From: Kitasatospora aureofaciens
GTDB taxonomy: Bacteria; Actinomycetota; Actinomycetes; Streptomycetales; Streptomycetaceae
Assembly (NCBI RefSeq): GCF_019192735.1
Contig: NZ_JAHTKP010000009.1
Location: 161,373-225,372, forward strand
Reading direction: 5' to 3'
Length of the DNA stretch: 64,000 nucleotides
A program made the translations under genes and the position numbers. This document shows, in pieces, positions 1 through 9,484 of the stretch (its first letter is position 1; each line of letters opens with the position of its first letter). The notes beneath the pieces are model-generated. The model did not search any database, was not told the DNA's origin, and saw only the letters and a list, made by a program, of their open reading frames with translations.

Positions 1-379
1 CCCCGGCGCCCAGTACCTGGCTCTCTCACAGTCCGCCGTCCAGGACGAGATCGACCTGCCGGTCGCCGAGCTGCGCGCCCGCTACCTGCCCGAACTCGCC
101 CGGCTGCTGCCCGCCGCGGCCGGCGCCGAGGTGCTGGACTTCTTCGTCACCCGCGAGCGCACCGCCACCTTCGACCCGGCCCCCGGCAGCGCTGCGTTGC
201 GCCCGTCGGCCGCGACGAACGTCCCCGGCCTACTGCTGGCCGGTTCGTGGACGGCCACCGGCTGGCCCGCGACCATGGAGGGAGCCGTGCGCAGCGGCCA
301 CGCCGCGGCCGACGCGGCGCTCGCCGGCGCCGGCACCCGGCTCCCCGTGGACCGGGGCGACGGGAGGTGGCCGAGGTGA
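1..379 (+). CDS. hpnE: HpnE, squalene-associated FAD-dependent desaturase (3' end only)
   Basis: Only the last 125 or so codons are inside the window; the gene starts upstream. The reading frame beginning at base 2 ends with a segment containing GSWTATGWPATMEGAVRSG, the FAD-contacting C-terminal motif of the phytoene-desaturase/HpnE amine-oxidase family. In hopanoid producers HpnC, HpnD and HpnE together make squalene from farnesyl diphosphate; HpnE is the FAD-dependent last step. The downstream squalene-hopene cyclase and hpnG/hpnH genes support this identity. The stop codon at 377-379 overlaps a possible GTG start of the next gene, so the two are probably translated from one transcript. hpnC and hpnD are expected just upstream but cannot be seen. 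Confidence 0.88.
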   Translation, partial: PGAQYLALSQSAVQDEIDLPVAELRARYLPELARLLPAAAGAEVLDFFVTRERTATFDPAPGSAALRPSAATNVPGLLLAGSWTATGWPATMEGAVRSGHAAADAALAGAGTRLPVDRGDGRWPR

Positions 380-507
380 CGAGCGGCCCCGCCGCCGGCG
401 ACCCCGCGAGAGCCGGCGGCCCCACCGCCGGGCGCACGGAGCGCACCGGCATCGCAAGCATCCGGCCGGCCCGCGCGGTCCGGCACCATCAGGGAGAGGG
501 AACGCAC

Positions 508-1596
508 GTGGAGTCACGCACCGGCATCGCCGTCGGAGGCACGGCGCACGCCGAACCGGTCTCGGTGCCGGAGCTGCTCGCCCGCAGCCGCACGCTCTGC
601 ACCCCGCCGCTGCGTGCCGCCGTCGCCCGTTTGGCCGCACCGATGGACACCGTCGCGGCGTACCACTTCGGCTGGATCGACCGGGACGGCACACCGGTGA
701 AGGGGGACGGCGGCAAGGCCGTCCGCCCGGCCCTGGCGCTGCTGTCGGCCCGGGCCGCGGGCGCTCCGGCGGAGGCGGGGGTGCCCGGCGGGGTCGCCGT
801 TGAACTGGTGCACAACTTTTCCCTGCTCCATGATGATCTGATGGACGGTGACGAGACCCGGCGCCACCGGGCCACCGCCTGGACGGTCTTCGGTCCGGCC
901 CAGGCGATCCTGGTCGGCGACGCCCTGGCGACGCTCGGGACGGAGGTGCTGCTCGACGCCGGCGCGGCCGGCGGAACGAGCGCCACCGACGTCGCGCGCG
1001 CCGTCCGGCTGCTCACCACCGCCACCCGCCGGCTCATCGACGGCCAGGCCATGGACGTCGCCTTCGAGCAGCGGGACAGCGTCACCGTGGCCGAGTGCCT
1101 GGAGATGGAGGGCGGCAAGACCGCCGCCCTGCTCGCCGCCGCCTCGGCGATCGGCGCCGTGCTGGCCGGGGCCGACGACAAGGTCTCCGACTGCCTCCAG
1201 CGCTACGGTCACCACCTGGGCCTGGCCTTCCAGGCGGTGGACGACCTGCTCGGCATCTGGGGCGCCACCGAGGTCACCGGCAAGCCGCACTGGGGTGACC
1301 TGCGCCAGCGCAAGAAGTCCCTGCCGGTCGCCGCCGCCCTGGCCGAGGGCGGTGCCGCTTCGCGCCGGCTGGCCCAGCAGCTGGCCGACCCGAAGGGCCG
1401 CGGCGAGGAGAGCGAGCCCCAGCTCGCCGCCCGCGCCGCACTGATCGAGGAGGCCGGCGGCCGGGCCTGGACACAGGAGGAAGCCCGCCGCCAGCACACG
1501 ACTGCCCTCGCCGCCCTGGACGAGGTGCCCATGTCCGACGAGGTGCGCGAGCACTTCGTCGCACTCGCCGAATTCGTGGTGGTACGAGAGAGGTGA
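508..1596 (+). CDS. Polyprenyl diphosphate synthase of the hopanoid cluster
   Basis: A 362-residue trans-isoprenyl diphosphate synthase, expected to condense IPP onto an allylic diphosphate and, from its place in the cluster, to supply farnesyl diphosphate for squalene. The GKAVRP motif lies near residues 69-74. The first Asp-rich motif, DDLMDGD, begins at residue 109 and the second, DDLLG, near 245; both bind Mg-diphosphate. I chose GTG 508 because a purine-rich AGGGAGAGGGA lies just before it. An in-frame GTG at 376 overlaps the hpnE stop and would add 44 low-complexity residues; it cannot be excluded. It is followed after 7 bases by the cyclase gene. Chain length of the product cannot be read from the sequence with certainty. 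Confidence 0.9.
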   Translation: MESRTGIAVGGTAHAEPVSVPELLARSRTLCTPPLRAAVARLAAPMDTVAAYHFGWIDRDGTPVKGDGGKAVRPALALLSARAAGAPAEAGVPGGVAVELVHNFSLLHDDLMDGDETRRHRATAWTVFGPAQAILVGDALATLGTEVLLDAGAAGGTSATDVARAVRLLTTATRRLIDGQAMDVAFEQRDSVTVAECLEMEGGKTAALLAAASAIGAVLAGADDKVSDCLQRYGHHLGLAFQAVDDLLGIWGATEVTGKPHWGDLRQRKKSLPVAAALAEGGAASRRLAQQLADPKGRGEESEPQLAARAALIEEAGGRAWTQEEARRQHTTALAALDEVPMSDEVREHFVALAEFVVVRER

Positions 1597-1603
1597 CGTT
1601 ACG

Positions 1604-3703
1604 TTGACAGCAACCGCGGACGGCCGGCTCGACCCTGAGTACGATTCCGAGCCGGTCGCGGTGGGCGACCGCCCACCGGCGCTGCTGGGTGCCGGGCGAT
1701 GGCAGCCCGAAGACACCGCCCCGCTCCGGCCGGGCGCCGAGGCGGACCCCGTACCGGCCGACGCCCGGGAGGCGCTGGCCCGGGCCACCACCCACCTGCT
1801 CTCGCTGCAGAGCTCCGAGGGCTGGTGGAAGGGCGACCTGGAGACCAACGTCACCATGGATGCCGAGGACTTACTGCTCCGGCAGTTCCTCGGGATCAGG
1901 ACCGAGGAACAGACCAAGGCGACTGCCGAATGGATCCGCTCCCAACAGCGAGAGGACGGCACCTGGTCCACCTTCCACGGCGGGCCGCCCGAACTGTCCA
2001 CGACCGTCGAGGCCTACGTCGCCCTCAAGCTCGCCGGCGACGACCCCAACGCCCCGCACATGCTGGCCGCCGCGCGTTACGTCCGCTCCGCCGGGGGTAT
2101 CGCCGCCGCCCGGGTGTTCACCCGGATCTGGCTGGCGCTCTTCGGCTGGTGGCCCTGGGATCGGCTCCCCGAGATGCCGCCCGAGATCATCTTCCTGCCC
2201 AAGTGGCTGCCGCTGAACATCTACGCCTTCGGCTGTTGGGCCCGCCAGACCATCGTCCCGCTGACCATCGTCTCGGCCCACCGCCCGGTCCGCCCCGCGC
2301 CCTTCGCGCTCACCGAGCTGCACACCGACCCGGACCACCCCTTCCCCGACCGGCCGCTCGCCCCCGCCACCACCTGGGACGGCCTGTTCGAGCGCCTCGA
2401 CAAGGTCCTGCACGCCTACCACCGCCGCGCGCTGCGCCCATTGCGCCGGCTCGCCATCGCCCAGGCCTGCCGCTGGATCGTCGAACGGCAGGAGGCCGAC
2501 GGCTGCTGGGGCGGCATCCAGCCTCCCGCCGTCTACTCGCTGATCGCCCTGCACCTGGAGGGCTACGAGCTGGAGCACCCGGTGGTGCAGGCCGGGCTCG
2601 CCGCCTTCGACCGCTTCACCGTGCACACCGAGGACGGCCGGCGCTGGCTGGAGGCCTGCCAGTCCCCGGTCTGGGACACCTGCCTGGCCACCATCGCCCT
2701 GGTCGACGCCGGGGTGCCGGCCGACCACCCGGCGCTGGTCTCCGCCGTCGACTGGATGCTCGGCGAGGAGATCCGCAAGCGCGGCGACTGGGCGGTGCGG
2801 CGGCCCTCGCTGGACCCGGGCGGCTGGGCCTTCGAGTTCGAGAACGACACCTACCCCGACATCGACGACACCGCCGAGGTGGTGCTCGCGCTGCGCAGGG
2901 TCGCCCACCCCGACCCGGAGAAGGTCGGCGGGGCGGTGGACCGCGGGGTCCGCTGGAACCTCGGCATGCAGTCCAAGAACGGCGCCTGGGGCGCCTTCGA
3001 CGTCGACAACACCAGTACGCTGCCGAACAAGCTGCCGTTCTGCGACTTCGGCGAGGTGGTCGACCCGCCGTCCGCGGACGTCACCGCGCACGTGGTCGAG
3101 ATGCTCGCCGAGGTCGGCCAGGCGCGGGACCCGGCCACCCGGCGCGGCGTCGAGTGGCTGCTGCGCAACCAGGAGGCCGACGGCTCCTGGTTCGGCCGCT
3201 GGGGCACCAACTACATCTACGGCACCGGCTCGGTGCTGCCCGCCCTGGTCGCGGCCGGGATCCCGGAGGAGCACCCGGCGATCCGCCAGGCCGTCCGCTG
3301 GCTGGAGGACCGGCAGAACGCGGACGGCGGCTGGGGCGAGGACATGCGCTCCTACGACGACCCGGCGCGCTGGGCCGGGCGCGGCGACTCCACCGCCTCG
3401 CAGACCGCGTGGGCGCTGATGGCGCTGCTCTCGGCCGGCGAGGGCCCGGACGGCCGGGCCAACCCGGCGGTGGAGCGCGGGGTGGACTGGCTGGTCCGCA
3501 CCCAGCTGCCCGAGGGCACCTGGGACGAGCCGCAGTTCACCGGAACCGGCTTCCCGTGGGACTTCTCCATCAACTACCACCTGTACCGGCTGGTCTTCCC
3601 GGTCACCGCGCTCGGCCGCTACCTCCACGGCAGCCCCGGCACCGGCGGCGAGAGCGGCGGCCGGGAGAGCGGCGGCGCCCAGGCGATCGGAGCGGCGCGG
3701 TGA
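1604..3703 (+). CDS. shc: Squalene-hopene cyclase
   Basis: A 699-residue class II triterpene cyclase converting squalene to hopene/hopanol at the membrane. The catalytic acid motif DIDD is at residues 419-422. At least five QW-type repeats are visible (QREDGTW, QEADGCW, QSKNGAW, QEADGSW, QNADGGW, plus QLPEGTW near the end). The length is normal for bacterial enzymes with a slightly long N-terminus. The start is a TTG at 1604 preceded by GAGAGAGGTGA, and the stop overlaps the GTG start of hpnG. Codon 90 is a TTA (1871-1873), rare in streptomycetes and read only by the bldA tRNA; none is obvious in the neighbouring hopanoid genes. This could tie hopanoid formation to development. Function is secure; the regulatory reading is inference. 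Confidence 0.96.
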   Translation: MTATADGRLDPEYDSEPVAVGDRPPALLGAGRWQPEDTAPLRPGAEADPVPADAREALARATTHLLSLQSSEGWWKGDLETNVTMDAEDLLLRQFLGIRTEEQTKATAEWIRSQQREDGTWSTFHGGPPELSTTVEAYVALKLAGDDPNAPHMLAAARYVRSAGGIAAARVFTRIWLALFGWWPWDRLPEMPPEIIFLPKWLPLNIYAFGCWARQTIVPLTIVSAHRPVRPAPFALTELHTDPDHPFPDRPLAPATTWDGLFERLDKVLHAYHRRALRPLRRLAIAQACRWIVERQEADGCWGGIQPPAVYSLIALHLEGYELEHPVVQAGLAAFDRFTVHTEDGRRWLEACQSPVWDTCLATIALVDAGVPADHPALVSAVDWMLGEEIRKRGDWAVRRPSLDPGGWAFEFENDTYPDIDDTAEVVLALRRVAHPDPEKVGGAVDRGVRWNLGMQSKNGAWGAFDVDNTSTLPNKLPFCDFGEVVDPPSADVTAHVVEMLAEVGQARDPATRRGVEWLLRNQEADGSWFGRWGTNYIYGTGSVLPALVAAGIPEEHPAIRQAVRWLEDRQNADGGWGEDMRSYDDPARWAGRGDSTASQTAWALMALLSAGEGPDGRANPAVERGVDWLVRTQLPEGTWDEPQFTGTGFPWDFSINYHLYRLVFPVTALGRYLHGSPGTGGESGGRESGGAQAIGAAR

Positions 3704-4380
3704 CCACCGCCCCCCTGCTGGTGCTCTGCGCACTGGGCCCCGAGGTCTGGGCCCTGCGCGGCGGGGACTGGCGCGGCTCGGCGGGCGGGCCGCCGGTGAT
3801 GGTCCGCACCGGCGTCGGCCGGCGGCGCGCCGCCCACGCGGTGCGGCGGGTGCTCGGCTCGGCCCCGGGCAGCTACGGGGCCGTCGTCGTGGCCGGGTTC
3901 GGTGCGGCCGTCGCCCCGGGGATGGCCCCGGGGGACGTGATCGTCGCCGATGGTGTGCGCGACGCGGAGGGCAACCTCTTCGCGGTCGGCTCGGCCGCGG
4001 ATCTCGCCCGGGCCCTCAAGGAGCGCGGGCTGACCGCGCACACCGGGGTGCACCACACCGCCGACCACGTCGTCCGCGGCCTCGAACGGCGGGCCCTGCA
4101 CCTGCAGGGCGCGCTCGCCGTCGACATGGAGGCCGCCGCCGTCCTCGCCGCGCTGCGCGAGATGCGGCCGGCGCTGCCCGCGGCCGTCCTGCGGGTGGTG
4201 GTGGACACCCCCGAGCGCGAGTTGCTGCGGCCCGGCACCCTGCCCGCAGGGGTGCGCGCCTGGCGGACCCTGCGGGCGACCGTCCCCGCCCTCGTCGACT
4301 GGCACCGGCAGGAGCTGCCGACCGGCGCCCCGGCCCTGCACCACCCCACATCCTCGACGCTCCCTCAGGAGGCGAGCTAG
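3700..4380 (+). CDS. hpnG: HpnG, hopanoid-associated nucleoside phosphorylase
   Basis: A 226-residue protein of the purine nucleoside phosphorylase/5'-methylthioadenosine nucleosidase fold. In the family HpnG removes adenine from adenosylhopane, made by HpnH, to give ribosylhopane on the way to extended bacteriohopanepolyols. The segment VDMEAAAV near residue 145 is the conserved VxMExAA active-site motif, in which Glu contacts the ribose. A glycine-rich stretch (VVVAGFGAAVAPG) lies near residue 65. Its GTG start overlaps the cyclase stop (GTGA), implying coupled translation, and hpnH follows after 2 bases. The C-terminal tail is low-complexity. Confidence 0.87.
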   Translation: MTTAPLLVLCALGPEVWALRGGDWRGSAGGPPVMVRTGVGRRRAAHAVRRVLGSAPGSYGAVVVAGFGAAVAPGMAPGDVIVADGVRDAEGNLFAVGSAADLARALKERGLTAHTGVHHTADHVVRGLERRALHLQGALAVDMEAAAVLAALREMRPALPAAVLRVVVDTPERELLRPGTLPAGVRAWRTLRATVPALVDWHRQELPTGAPALHHPTSSTLPQEAS

Positions 4381-4382
4381 CC

Positions 4383-5411
4383 ATGGCCATGCCGCTGCGC
4401 CAGACCGTGCGGGTCGGCACCTACCTCATGCAGCAGAAGCTGATCAAGCGACGGGACAAGTTCCCGCTGATCGTCGAGCTCGAACCGCTGTTCGCCTGCA
4501 ACCTCGCCTGCGAGGGCTGCGGCAAGATCCAGCACCCGGCGGGCGTCCTGAAGCAGCGGATGCCGGTCGCGCAGGCGGTCGGCGCGGTCCTGGAGTCAGG
4601 TGCCCCGATGGTCTCGATCGCCGGCGGCGAGCCGCTGATGCACCCGCAGATCGACGAGATCGTCCGCCAGCTCGTCGAGCGCCGCAAGTACGTCTTCCTC
4701 TGCACCAACGCGCTGCTGCTGCGCAAGAAGATGGACAAGTTCAAGCCCTCGCCGTACTTCACCTTCGCCGTGCACATCGACGGCATGCGCGAGCGGCACG
4801 ACGAGTCGGTGGCCAAGGAGGGCACCTTCGACGAGGCGGTGGCGGCGATCAAGGAGGCCAAGCGGCGCGGCTTCCGGGTCACCACCAACAGCACCTTCTT
4901 CAACACCGACACCCCGCAGACCGTCGTCGAGGTGCTGGACTACCTCAACGACGAGCTCAAGGTCGACGAGATGATGATCTCCCCGGCCTACGCCTACGAG
5001 AAGGCCCCCGACCAGGAGCACTTCCTCGGCGTCGAGCAGACCAGGGAGCTGTTCCGCAAGGCGTTCGCCGGTGGCAACCGCAGGCGCTGGCGGCTCAACC
5101 ACAGTCCGCTCTTCCTGGACTTCCTGGAGGGCAAGAAGGACTTCGAGTGCACGCCCTGGGGCATCCCGAACTACTCGCTGTTCGGCTGGCAACGGCCCTG
5201 CTACCTGATGGCCGACGGCTACGTGCCCACCTACCGCGAGCTGGTCGAGAAGACCGACTGGAGCAAGTACGGGCGCGGCAGGGACCCGCGCTGCGCCAAC
5301 TGTATGGCCCACTGCGGCTACGAGCCGACCGCGGTGCTCGCCACCATGGGCTCGCTCAAGGAGTCGCTGCGCGCGATCACCGAGACCATCAGCGCCAACC
5401 GCGGCCACTGA
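4383..5411 (+). CDS. hpnH: HpnH, radical SAM adenosylhopane synthase
   Basis: A 342-residue radical S-adenosylmethionine enzyme. The 4Fe-4S cluster motif CNLACEGC places cysteines at residues 39, 43 and 46 (CxxxCxxC), followed by the SAM-contacting SIAGGEPLMHP. The C-terminal region carries further cysteines (CANCMAHCGYEP), as is usual for HpnH. In the family the enzyme adds the 5'-deoxyadenosyl radical to diploptene to give adenosylhopane, the first step toward C35 hopanoids. The ATG follows the hpnG stop with a GAGG sequence inside the hpnG tail. Two hairpins lie directly after its stop. Confidence 0.95.
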   Translation: MAMPLRQTVRVGTYLMQQKLIKRRDKFPLIVELEPLFACNLACEGCGKIQHPAGVLKQRMPVAQAVGAVLESGAPMVSIAGGEPLMHPQIDEIVRQLVERRKYVFLCTNALLLRKKMDKFKPSPYFTFAVHIDGMRERHDESVAKEGTFDEAVAAIKEAKRRGFRVTTNSTFFNTDTPQTVVEVLDYLNDELKVDEMMISPAYAYEKAPDQEHFLGVEQTRELFRKAFAGGNRRRWRLNHSPLFLDFLEGKKDFECTPWGIPNYSLFGWQRPCYLMADGYVPTYRELVEKTDWSKYGRGRDPRCANCMAHCGYEPTAVLATMGSLKESLRAITETISANRGH

Positions 5412-5467
5412 GCGGGCAGTTGACCCGCTCGTGAGCCCCCCCGGCCCGGGCCGCGCGCCCGGGCCGG
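5410..5467 (+). terminator. Two hairpins between hpnH and dxs
   Basis: GAGCGGG at 5410-5416 pairs with CCCGCTC at 5424-5430 (7-base loop). CCGGCCCGGGC at 5441-5451 pairs perfectly with GCCCGGGCCGG at 5457-5467 (5-base loop). No T-run follows, which is usual in high-GC actinobacteria. They may attenuate transcription between the cyclase/hpnGH part and dxs/hpnO. This is also the place where ispG sits in the S. coelicolor cluster. Confidence 0.5.
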
Positions 5468-5524
5468 CTCCGCCCCCGCCGGGCGGAGGCACCACCGCTC
5501 CACTCCGAGTCGTGAGGTGTACCC

Positions 5525-7435
5525 ATGTCACTGCTCTCCAGCGTCACGTCCCCGGCCGATCTGCGGAAGCTCCCGGCGGCCGAACTGCCGCTGCTCGCCG
5601 AGGAGATCCGCGAATTCCTGATCGACGCCGTCACCCGGACCGGCGGGCACCTCGGTCCCAACCTCGGCGTGGTGGAACTGACCATCGCCCTGCACCGGGT
5701 GTTCGACTCCCCGCACGACCGGATCGTCTTCGACACCGGCCACCAGAGCTACGTCCACAAACTCCTCACCGGCCGCCAGGACTTCACCAGGCTGCGGATG
5801 AAGGGCGGCCTGTCCGGCTACCCCTCGCGGGCCGAGTCCGAGCACGACCTGGTCGAGAACTCGCACGCCTCCACGGCCCTCTCCTACGCCGACGGCCTCG
5901 CCAAGGCCGCCCAGTTGCTCGGCCAGCACGACCGGCGGACCGTCGCCGTCATCGGTGACGGCGCGCTCACCGGCGGGCTCGCCTGGGAGGCGCTCAACAA
6001 CATCGCCGAAGCGCGGGACCGGCCGCTCGTCATCGTCGTCAACGACAACGAGCGCTCCTACGCGAAGACCATCGGCGGCCTCGCCAACCACCTCGCCACC
6101 CTGCGCACCACCCAGGGCTACGAACGCTTCCTCGCCCTCGGCAAGGAGGCGCTGCAGCGCACCCCACTGGTCGGCCAGCCGATCTTCGACGCGCTGCACG
6201 GCGCCAAGAAGGGGTTCAAGGACGCCTTCGCCCCGCAGGGCATGTTCGAGGACCTCGGGCTCAAGTACCTCGGGCCGATCGACGGCCACGACCTGGGCGC
6301 CGTCGAGCAGGCGCTGCGCCAGGCCCGGAACTTCGGCGGCCCGGTCATCGTGCACTGCCTGACCGTCAAGGGGCGCGGCTACCGGCCCGCCGAGCAGGAC
6401 GAGGCGGACCGCTTCCACGCCGTCAACCCGATCGACCCGTACACCTGCCTGCCGATCTTGCCCAGCGGCGGGGTCTCCTGGACCTCGGTGTTCGGCGACG
6501 AGATGGTGGCGCTCGGCGCGGAGCGGCCCGACCTGGTCGCGATCACCGCGGCGATGCTCCAGCCCGTCGGGCTGGCCCGCTTCGCCAAGGCCTACCCGAG
6601 CCGGATCTTCGACGTCGGCATCGCCGAGCAGCACGCCGTCACCAGCGCGGCGGGCCTGGCCATCGGAGGGCTGCACCCGGTCGTCGCCGTCTACGCGACC
6701 TTCCTGAACCGGGCCTTCGACCAGGTGCTCATGGACGTCGCCCTGCACAAGCTGGGCGTCACCTTCGTCCTCGACCGGGCGGGCGTCACCGGCACGGACG
6801 GTGCCTCGCACAACGGCATGTGGGACATGTCGATCCTCCAGGTCGTGCCCGGCCTGCGGCTGGCCGCGCCGCGCGACGCCGACCAGCTGCGGGCCCAGCT
6901 GCGCGAGGCCGTCGACGTGGCGGACGCCCCGACCGTCGTCCGCTTCCCGAAGGCGAACATCGGGCCCACCGTGCCGGCCGTCGAGCGGATCGGCGGGGTG
7001 GACGTCCTGCTGCGCACCGGGGAACTGCCCGAGATCCTGCTGGTCGCGGTCGGCACCACCGCCTCCGCCTGCCTGGACGCAGCCCGGCTGCTGCTCGCCG
7101 AGGGCTTCACCGCGACCGTCGTCGACCCGCGCTGGGTCAAGCCCGTCGACCCGGCGCTTCCCGAACTCGCCGCCGCGCACCGGCTGGTGGTCACCGTCGA
7201 GGACAACGGCCGGGTGGGCGGCGTCGGCGCCGCCGTCGCCCAGGCGCTGCGCGACGCCGACGTCGACGTGCCGGTGCGGGTGCTCGGCCTGCCCCAGGAG
7301 TTCCTCGGGCACGCCGCCCGCGGCGAGATCCTGGAGGAGACCGGGCTGACCGGCACCGGGGTCGCGGCCCAGACCGCCGTCTTCGCCAAGAACCTGCTAC
7401 CGACCCGAGGAGCGAACCAGCGCCATGCCGGCTGA
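5525..7435 (+). CDS. dxs: 1-deoxy-D-xylulose-5-phosphate synthase
   Basis: A 636-residue thiamine-diphosphate enzyme that condenses pyruvate with glyceraldehyde 3-phosphate, the first committed step of the MEP isoprenoid pathway. The TPP/Mg motif [17 protein letters not shown] is clear in the N-terminal domain, followed by the transketolase-like middle domain ([10 protein letters not shown]) and a C-terminal domain; length matches the family. The ATG at 5525 is preceded by GAGGTG. Being inside a hopanoid operon, it is probably a pathway-dedicated copy that raises IPP supply; a housekeeping dxs is likely elsewhere. Its last 11 bases overlap the start of hpnO. Confidence 0.96.
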   Translation: MSLLSSVTSPADLRKLPAAELPLLAEEIREFLIDAVTRTGGHLGPNLGVVELTIALHRVFDSPHDRIVFDTGHQSYVHKLLTGRQDFTRLRMKGGLSGYPSRAESEHDLVENSHASTALSYADGLAKAAQLLGQHDRRTVAVIGDGALTGGLAWEALNNIAEARDRPLVIVVNDNERSYAKTIGGLANHLATLRTTQGYERFLALGKEALQRTPLVGQPIFDALHGAKKGFKDAFAPQGMFEDLGLKYLGPIDGHDLGAVEQALRQARNFGGPVIVHCLTVKGRGYRPAEQDEADRFHAVNPIDPYTCLPILPSGGVSWTSVFGDEMVALGAERPDLVAITAAMLQPVGLARFAKAYPSRIFDVGIAEQHAVTSAAGLAIGGLHPVVAVYATFLNRAFDQVLMDVALHKLGVTFVLDRAGVTGTDGASHNGMWDMSILQVVPGLRLAAPRDADQLRAQLREAVDVADAPTVVRFPKANIGPTVPAVERIGGVDVLLRTGELPEILLVAVGTTASACLDAARLLLAEGFTATVVDPRWVKPVDPALPELAAAHRLVVTVEDNGRVGGVGAAVAQALRDADVDVPVRVLGLPQEFLGHAARGEILEETGLTGTGVAAQTAVFAKNLLPTRGANQRHAG

Positions 7436-8831
7436 CCCCGACCCGATTGACGGCCGCTTCGACCTCGCCGCGCTGATCGCCGAACGCGGCGCCGAACGCT
7501 ACGAGTTGCACAGCCGCTACCTCAACCCGCAGCTGCCGCGAATGCTCCACACCATCGGCTTCGACAAGTACTACGAGCGCGCCACGGGCCCGTACTTCTA
7601 CGACGCCGAGGGCAACGAGTACCTCGACATGCTGGCCGGCTTCGGCATCTTCGCGCTCGGCCGCCACCACCCGGTGGTGCGCTCGGCGATCCAGCAGGTG
7701 ATGGACCTCGACCTGCCCGACCTCGTCCGCTTCGACTGCTCGCCGCTGCCCGGACTGCTGGCCGAGCGGCTGCTCTCGTACGCGCCGGGGCTGGACCGGG
7801 TGTTCTTCGGCAACAGCGGCACCGAGGCGGTCGAGACCGCGCTCAAGTTCGCCCGCTACGCCACCGGCCGCAAGCGGATCCTCTACGCCGACCACGCCTT
7901 CCACGGCCTGACCACCGGCTCGCTCTCGGTCAACGGGGAGAGCGGCTTCCGCAAGGGCTTCGACCCGCTGCTGCCGGACACCGCCATCCCGCTCGGCGAT
8001 CTCGGCGCGCTGGCCAAGGAGTTGAAGCGCGGCGACGTCGCGGCCCTGATCGTCGAGCCGATCCAGGGCAAGGGCGTGCTCGCTCCGCCGCCCGGCTGGC
8101 TGCGGGCGGCGCAGGACCTGCTGCACGAGCACAAGGCGCTGCTGATCTGCGACGAGGTGCAGACCGGGATCGGCCGCACCGGCGAGTTCTTCGCCTACCA
8201 GCACGAGGAGGGCGTGCTGCCCGACCTGGTGTGCGTGGCCAAGGCCCTCTCCGGTGGGTACGTGCCGGTCGGGGCGACGCTCGGCAAGAGCTGGATCTTC
8301 GAGAAGGTGTACTCCTCGATGGACCGGGTGCTGGTGCACTCGGCCAGCTTCGGCTCCAACGCGCAGGCGATGGCGGCCGGGCTGGCGACCCTGGAGGTGA
8401 TGCGCGACGAGAAGGTGGTCGAGAACTCCCGCCAGGTAGGCGACCACCTCCGGGAGCGGCTGGCCGCGCTCGTCGACACGTACGAACTGCTCGCCGAGGT
8501 GCGCGGCAAGGGGCTGATGATCGGCATCGAGTTCGGCCGGCCGAAGTCGCTCAAGCTGCGCACCGGGTGGACCGCGCTCCAGGCGGCCCGCAAGGGGCTG
8601 TTCGCCCAGATGGTGGTCGTGCCGCTGCTCCAGCGGCACCGGATCCTGACCCAGGTGTCCGGGGACCACCTGGAGGTGATCAAGCTGATCCCGCCGCTGA
8701 TCATCACCGAGCGGGATGTGGACCGGTTCGTCGCCGCCTTCACCGACGTCATGGACGACGCGCACCGGGGGAGCGGCCTGATGTGGGACTTCGGGCGGAC
8801 GCTCGTGAAGCAGGCGGTCGGCAACCGCTGA
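7425..8831 (+). CDS. hpnO: HpnO-like class III aminotransferase
   Basis: A 468-residue PLP-dependent class III (ornithine/acetylornithine-type) aminotransferase. [14 protein letters not shown] carries the Asp that contacts the PLP ring nitrogen, and K273 in CVAKALSGG is the Schiff-base lysine. In hopanoid clusters this enzyme converts the ribosylhopane-derived aldehyde into aminobacteriohopanetriol. The ATG at 7425 lies within the dxs 3' end, after GAGGAGCG, giving tight coupling. It is the last gene of the operon, followed by a strong hairpin. General aminotransferase identity is certain; the HpnO assignment rests on context. Confidence 0.9.
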   Translation: MPADPDPIDGRFDLAALIAERGAERYELHSRYLNPQLPRMLHTIGFDKYYERATGPYFYDAEGNEYLDMLAGFGIFALGRHHPVVRSAIQQVMDLDLPDLVRFDCSPLPGLLAERLLSYAPGLDRVFFGNSGTEAVETALKFARYATGRKRILYADHAFHGLTTGSLSVNGESGFRKGFDPLLPDTAIPLGDLGALAKELKRGDVAALIVEPIQGKGVLAPPPGWLRAAQDLLHEHKALLICDEVQTGIGRTGEFFAYQHEEGVLPDLVCVAKALSGGYVPVGATLGKSWIFEKVYSSMDRVLVHSASFGSNAQAMAAGLATLEVMRDEKVVENSRQVGDHLRERLAALVDTYELLAEVRGKGLMIGIEFGRPKSLKLRTGWTALQAARKGLFAQMVVVPLLQRHRILTQVSGDHLEVIKLIPPLIITERDVDRFVAAFTDVMDDAHRGSGLMWDFGRTLVKQAVGNR

Positions 8832-8847
8832 GACGTCCACCGCATTG

Positions 8848-8882
8848 GGAGTGGGAAGTCGGCCGGGTCGACTTCCCACTCC
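8848..8882. terminator. Terminator closing the hopanoid operon
   Basis: A perfect 14-bp stem, GGAGTGGGAAGTCG at 8848-8861 with its complement at 8869-8882, and a 7-base loop. It lies between convergent genes (hpnO on + and the small membrane gene on -), so it can serve both strands. Confidence 0.82.
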
Positions 8883-8897
8883 GTGGGAGATACCGCG

Positions 8898-9170
8898 TCA
8901 GAGCTCGGTCCGGCGGCGCCGGATGACCACCACGAGATCGACGACGGCGAACAGGGTGAGCAGGCCGCAGGCGACGGCGAAGCCGGTGAGGGTGCCCCGG
9001 CTGGGGGCGCCGTACGTGGGGGAGTTGGCCGCCCAGACCGCGAAGCCCACGGTGGCCAGGGCGAACAGCGGGGTGAAGGTGAGCGACAGCAGGTACCGGA
9101 GCTTGAGGTCGCTGCGGGCGGTCGCGGGCTCGGTGCCGCTGCGCCAGCGTCGCGGGGTCGTGGTGCGCAT
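8898..9170 (-). CDS. Small two-helix membrane protein, unknown function
   Basis: A 90-residue protein with a basic, soluble first 25 residues, a hydrophobic segment at about residues 28-48 (LLSLTFTPLFALATVGFAVW), a short polar loop, a second one at about 62-83, and a basic C-terminus (RRRR), consistent with an inner-membrane protein having both ends in the cytoplasm. I do not recognise a named family. ATG 9170 follows GGGAGGTGA; an in-frame GTG at 9179 is possible but would overlap this ribosome binding site. It is divergent from the I78-type inhibitor gene across 75 bp. Confidence 0.72.
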   Translation of the reverse strand: MRTTTPRRWRSGTEPATARSDLKLRYLLSLTFTPLFALATVGFAVWAANSPTYGAPSRGTLTGFAVACGLLTLFAVVDLVVVIRRRRTEL

Positions 9171-9245
9171 GCCATTCACCTCCCGGCCGTGCGGGTGCGG
9201 GCTACGATTCCAGCGTACGTCCGAGGGGCGGGCCGGGGAGGGGCG

Positions 9246-9461
9246 ATGACGGGGTCGGACGCGGTGGGGCCGGGCGCGATGGGTGACGCCGAGGGCTATG
9301 CGGGGCTGCGGGTCGAGCGGGCGGAGGAGCTGGCCCGGCGGCACGGGTGGGCGGCGGTCCGGGTGCTGGCGCCGGGGGCGATGATGACCATGGACCACCG
9401 GGAAGGGCGGCTCAACCTGGCGGTGCGGGACGGGGTGGTGGAGCGCAGCTGGGAGGGGTGA
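9246..9461 (+). CDS. I78-type peptidase inhibitor-like small protein
   Basis: A 71-residue protein. Its second half, from GWAAVRVLAPGAM through MTMDHREGRLNLAV, matches the pattern of the MEROPS I78 inhibitor family, which ends with a TxDxxxxRLN stretch and a short strand. Members are small inhibitors of serine peptidases; here no signal peptide is visible, so an extracellular role is not supported by the sequence. The cysteine found near the C-terminus of many family members is absent (the end reads RSWEG). ATG 9246 has a strong GGGGAGGGG just upstream; a second ATG at codon 12 is possible. Confidence 0.65.
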   Translation: MTGSDAVGPGAMGDAEGYAGLRVERAEELARRHGWAAVRVLAPGAMMTMDHREGRLNLAVRDGVVERSWEG

Positions 9462-9484
9462 CGCCCGCGTCTCGGCGCGTTCTC

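Noticed and set aside
376..507. N-terminal extension of the polyprenyl synthase from GTG 376
   Set aside because: It would add low-complexity residues, and a better ribosome binding site precedes GTG 508; kept only as an alternative.
514..2001. Long open frame on the minus strand opposite the polyprenyl synthase
   Set aside because: It mirrors the codon bias of the real plus-strand genes and matches no family; high G+C keeps such frames open.
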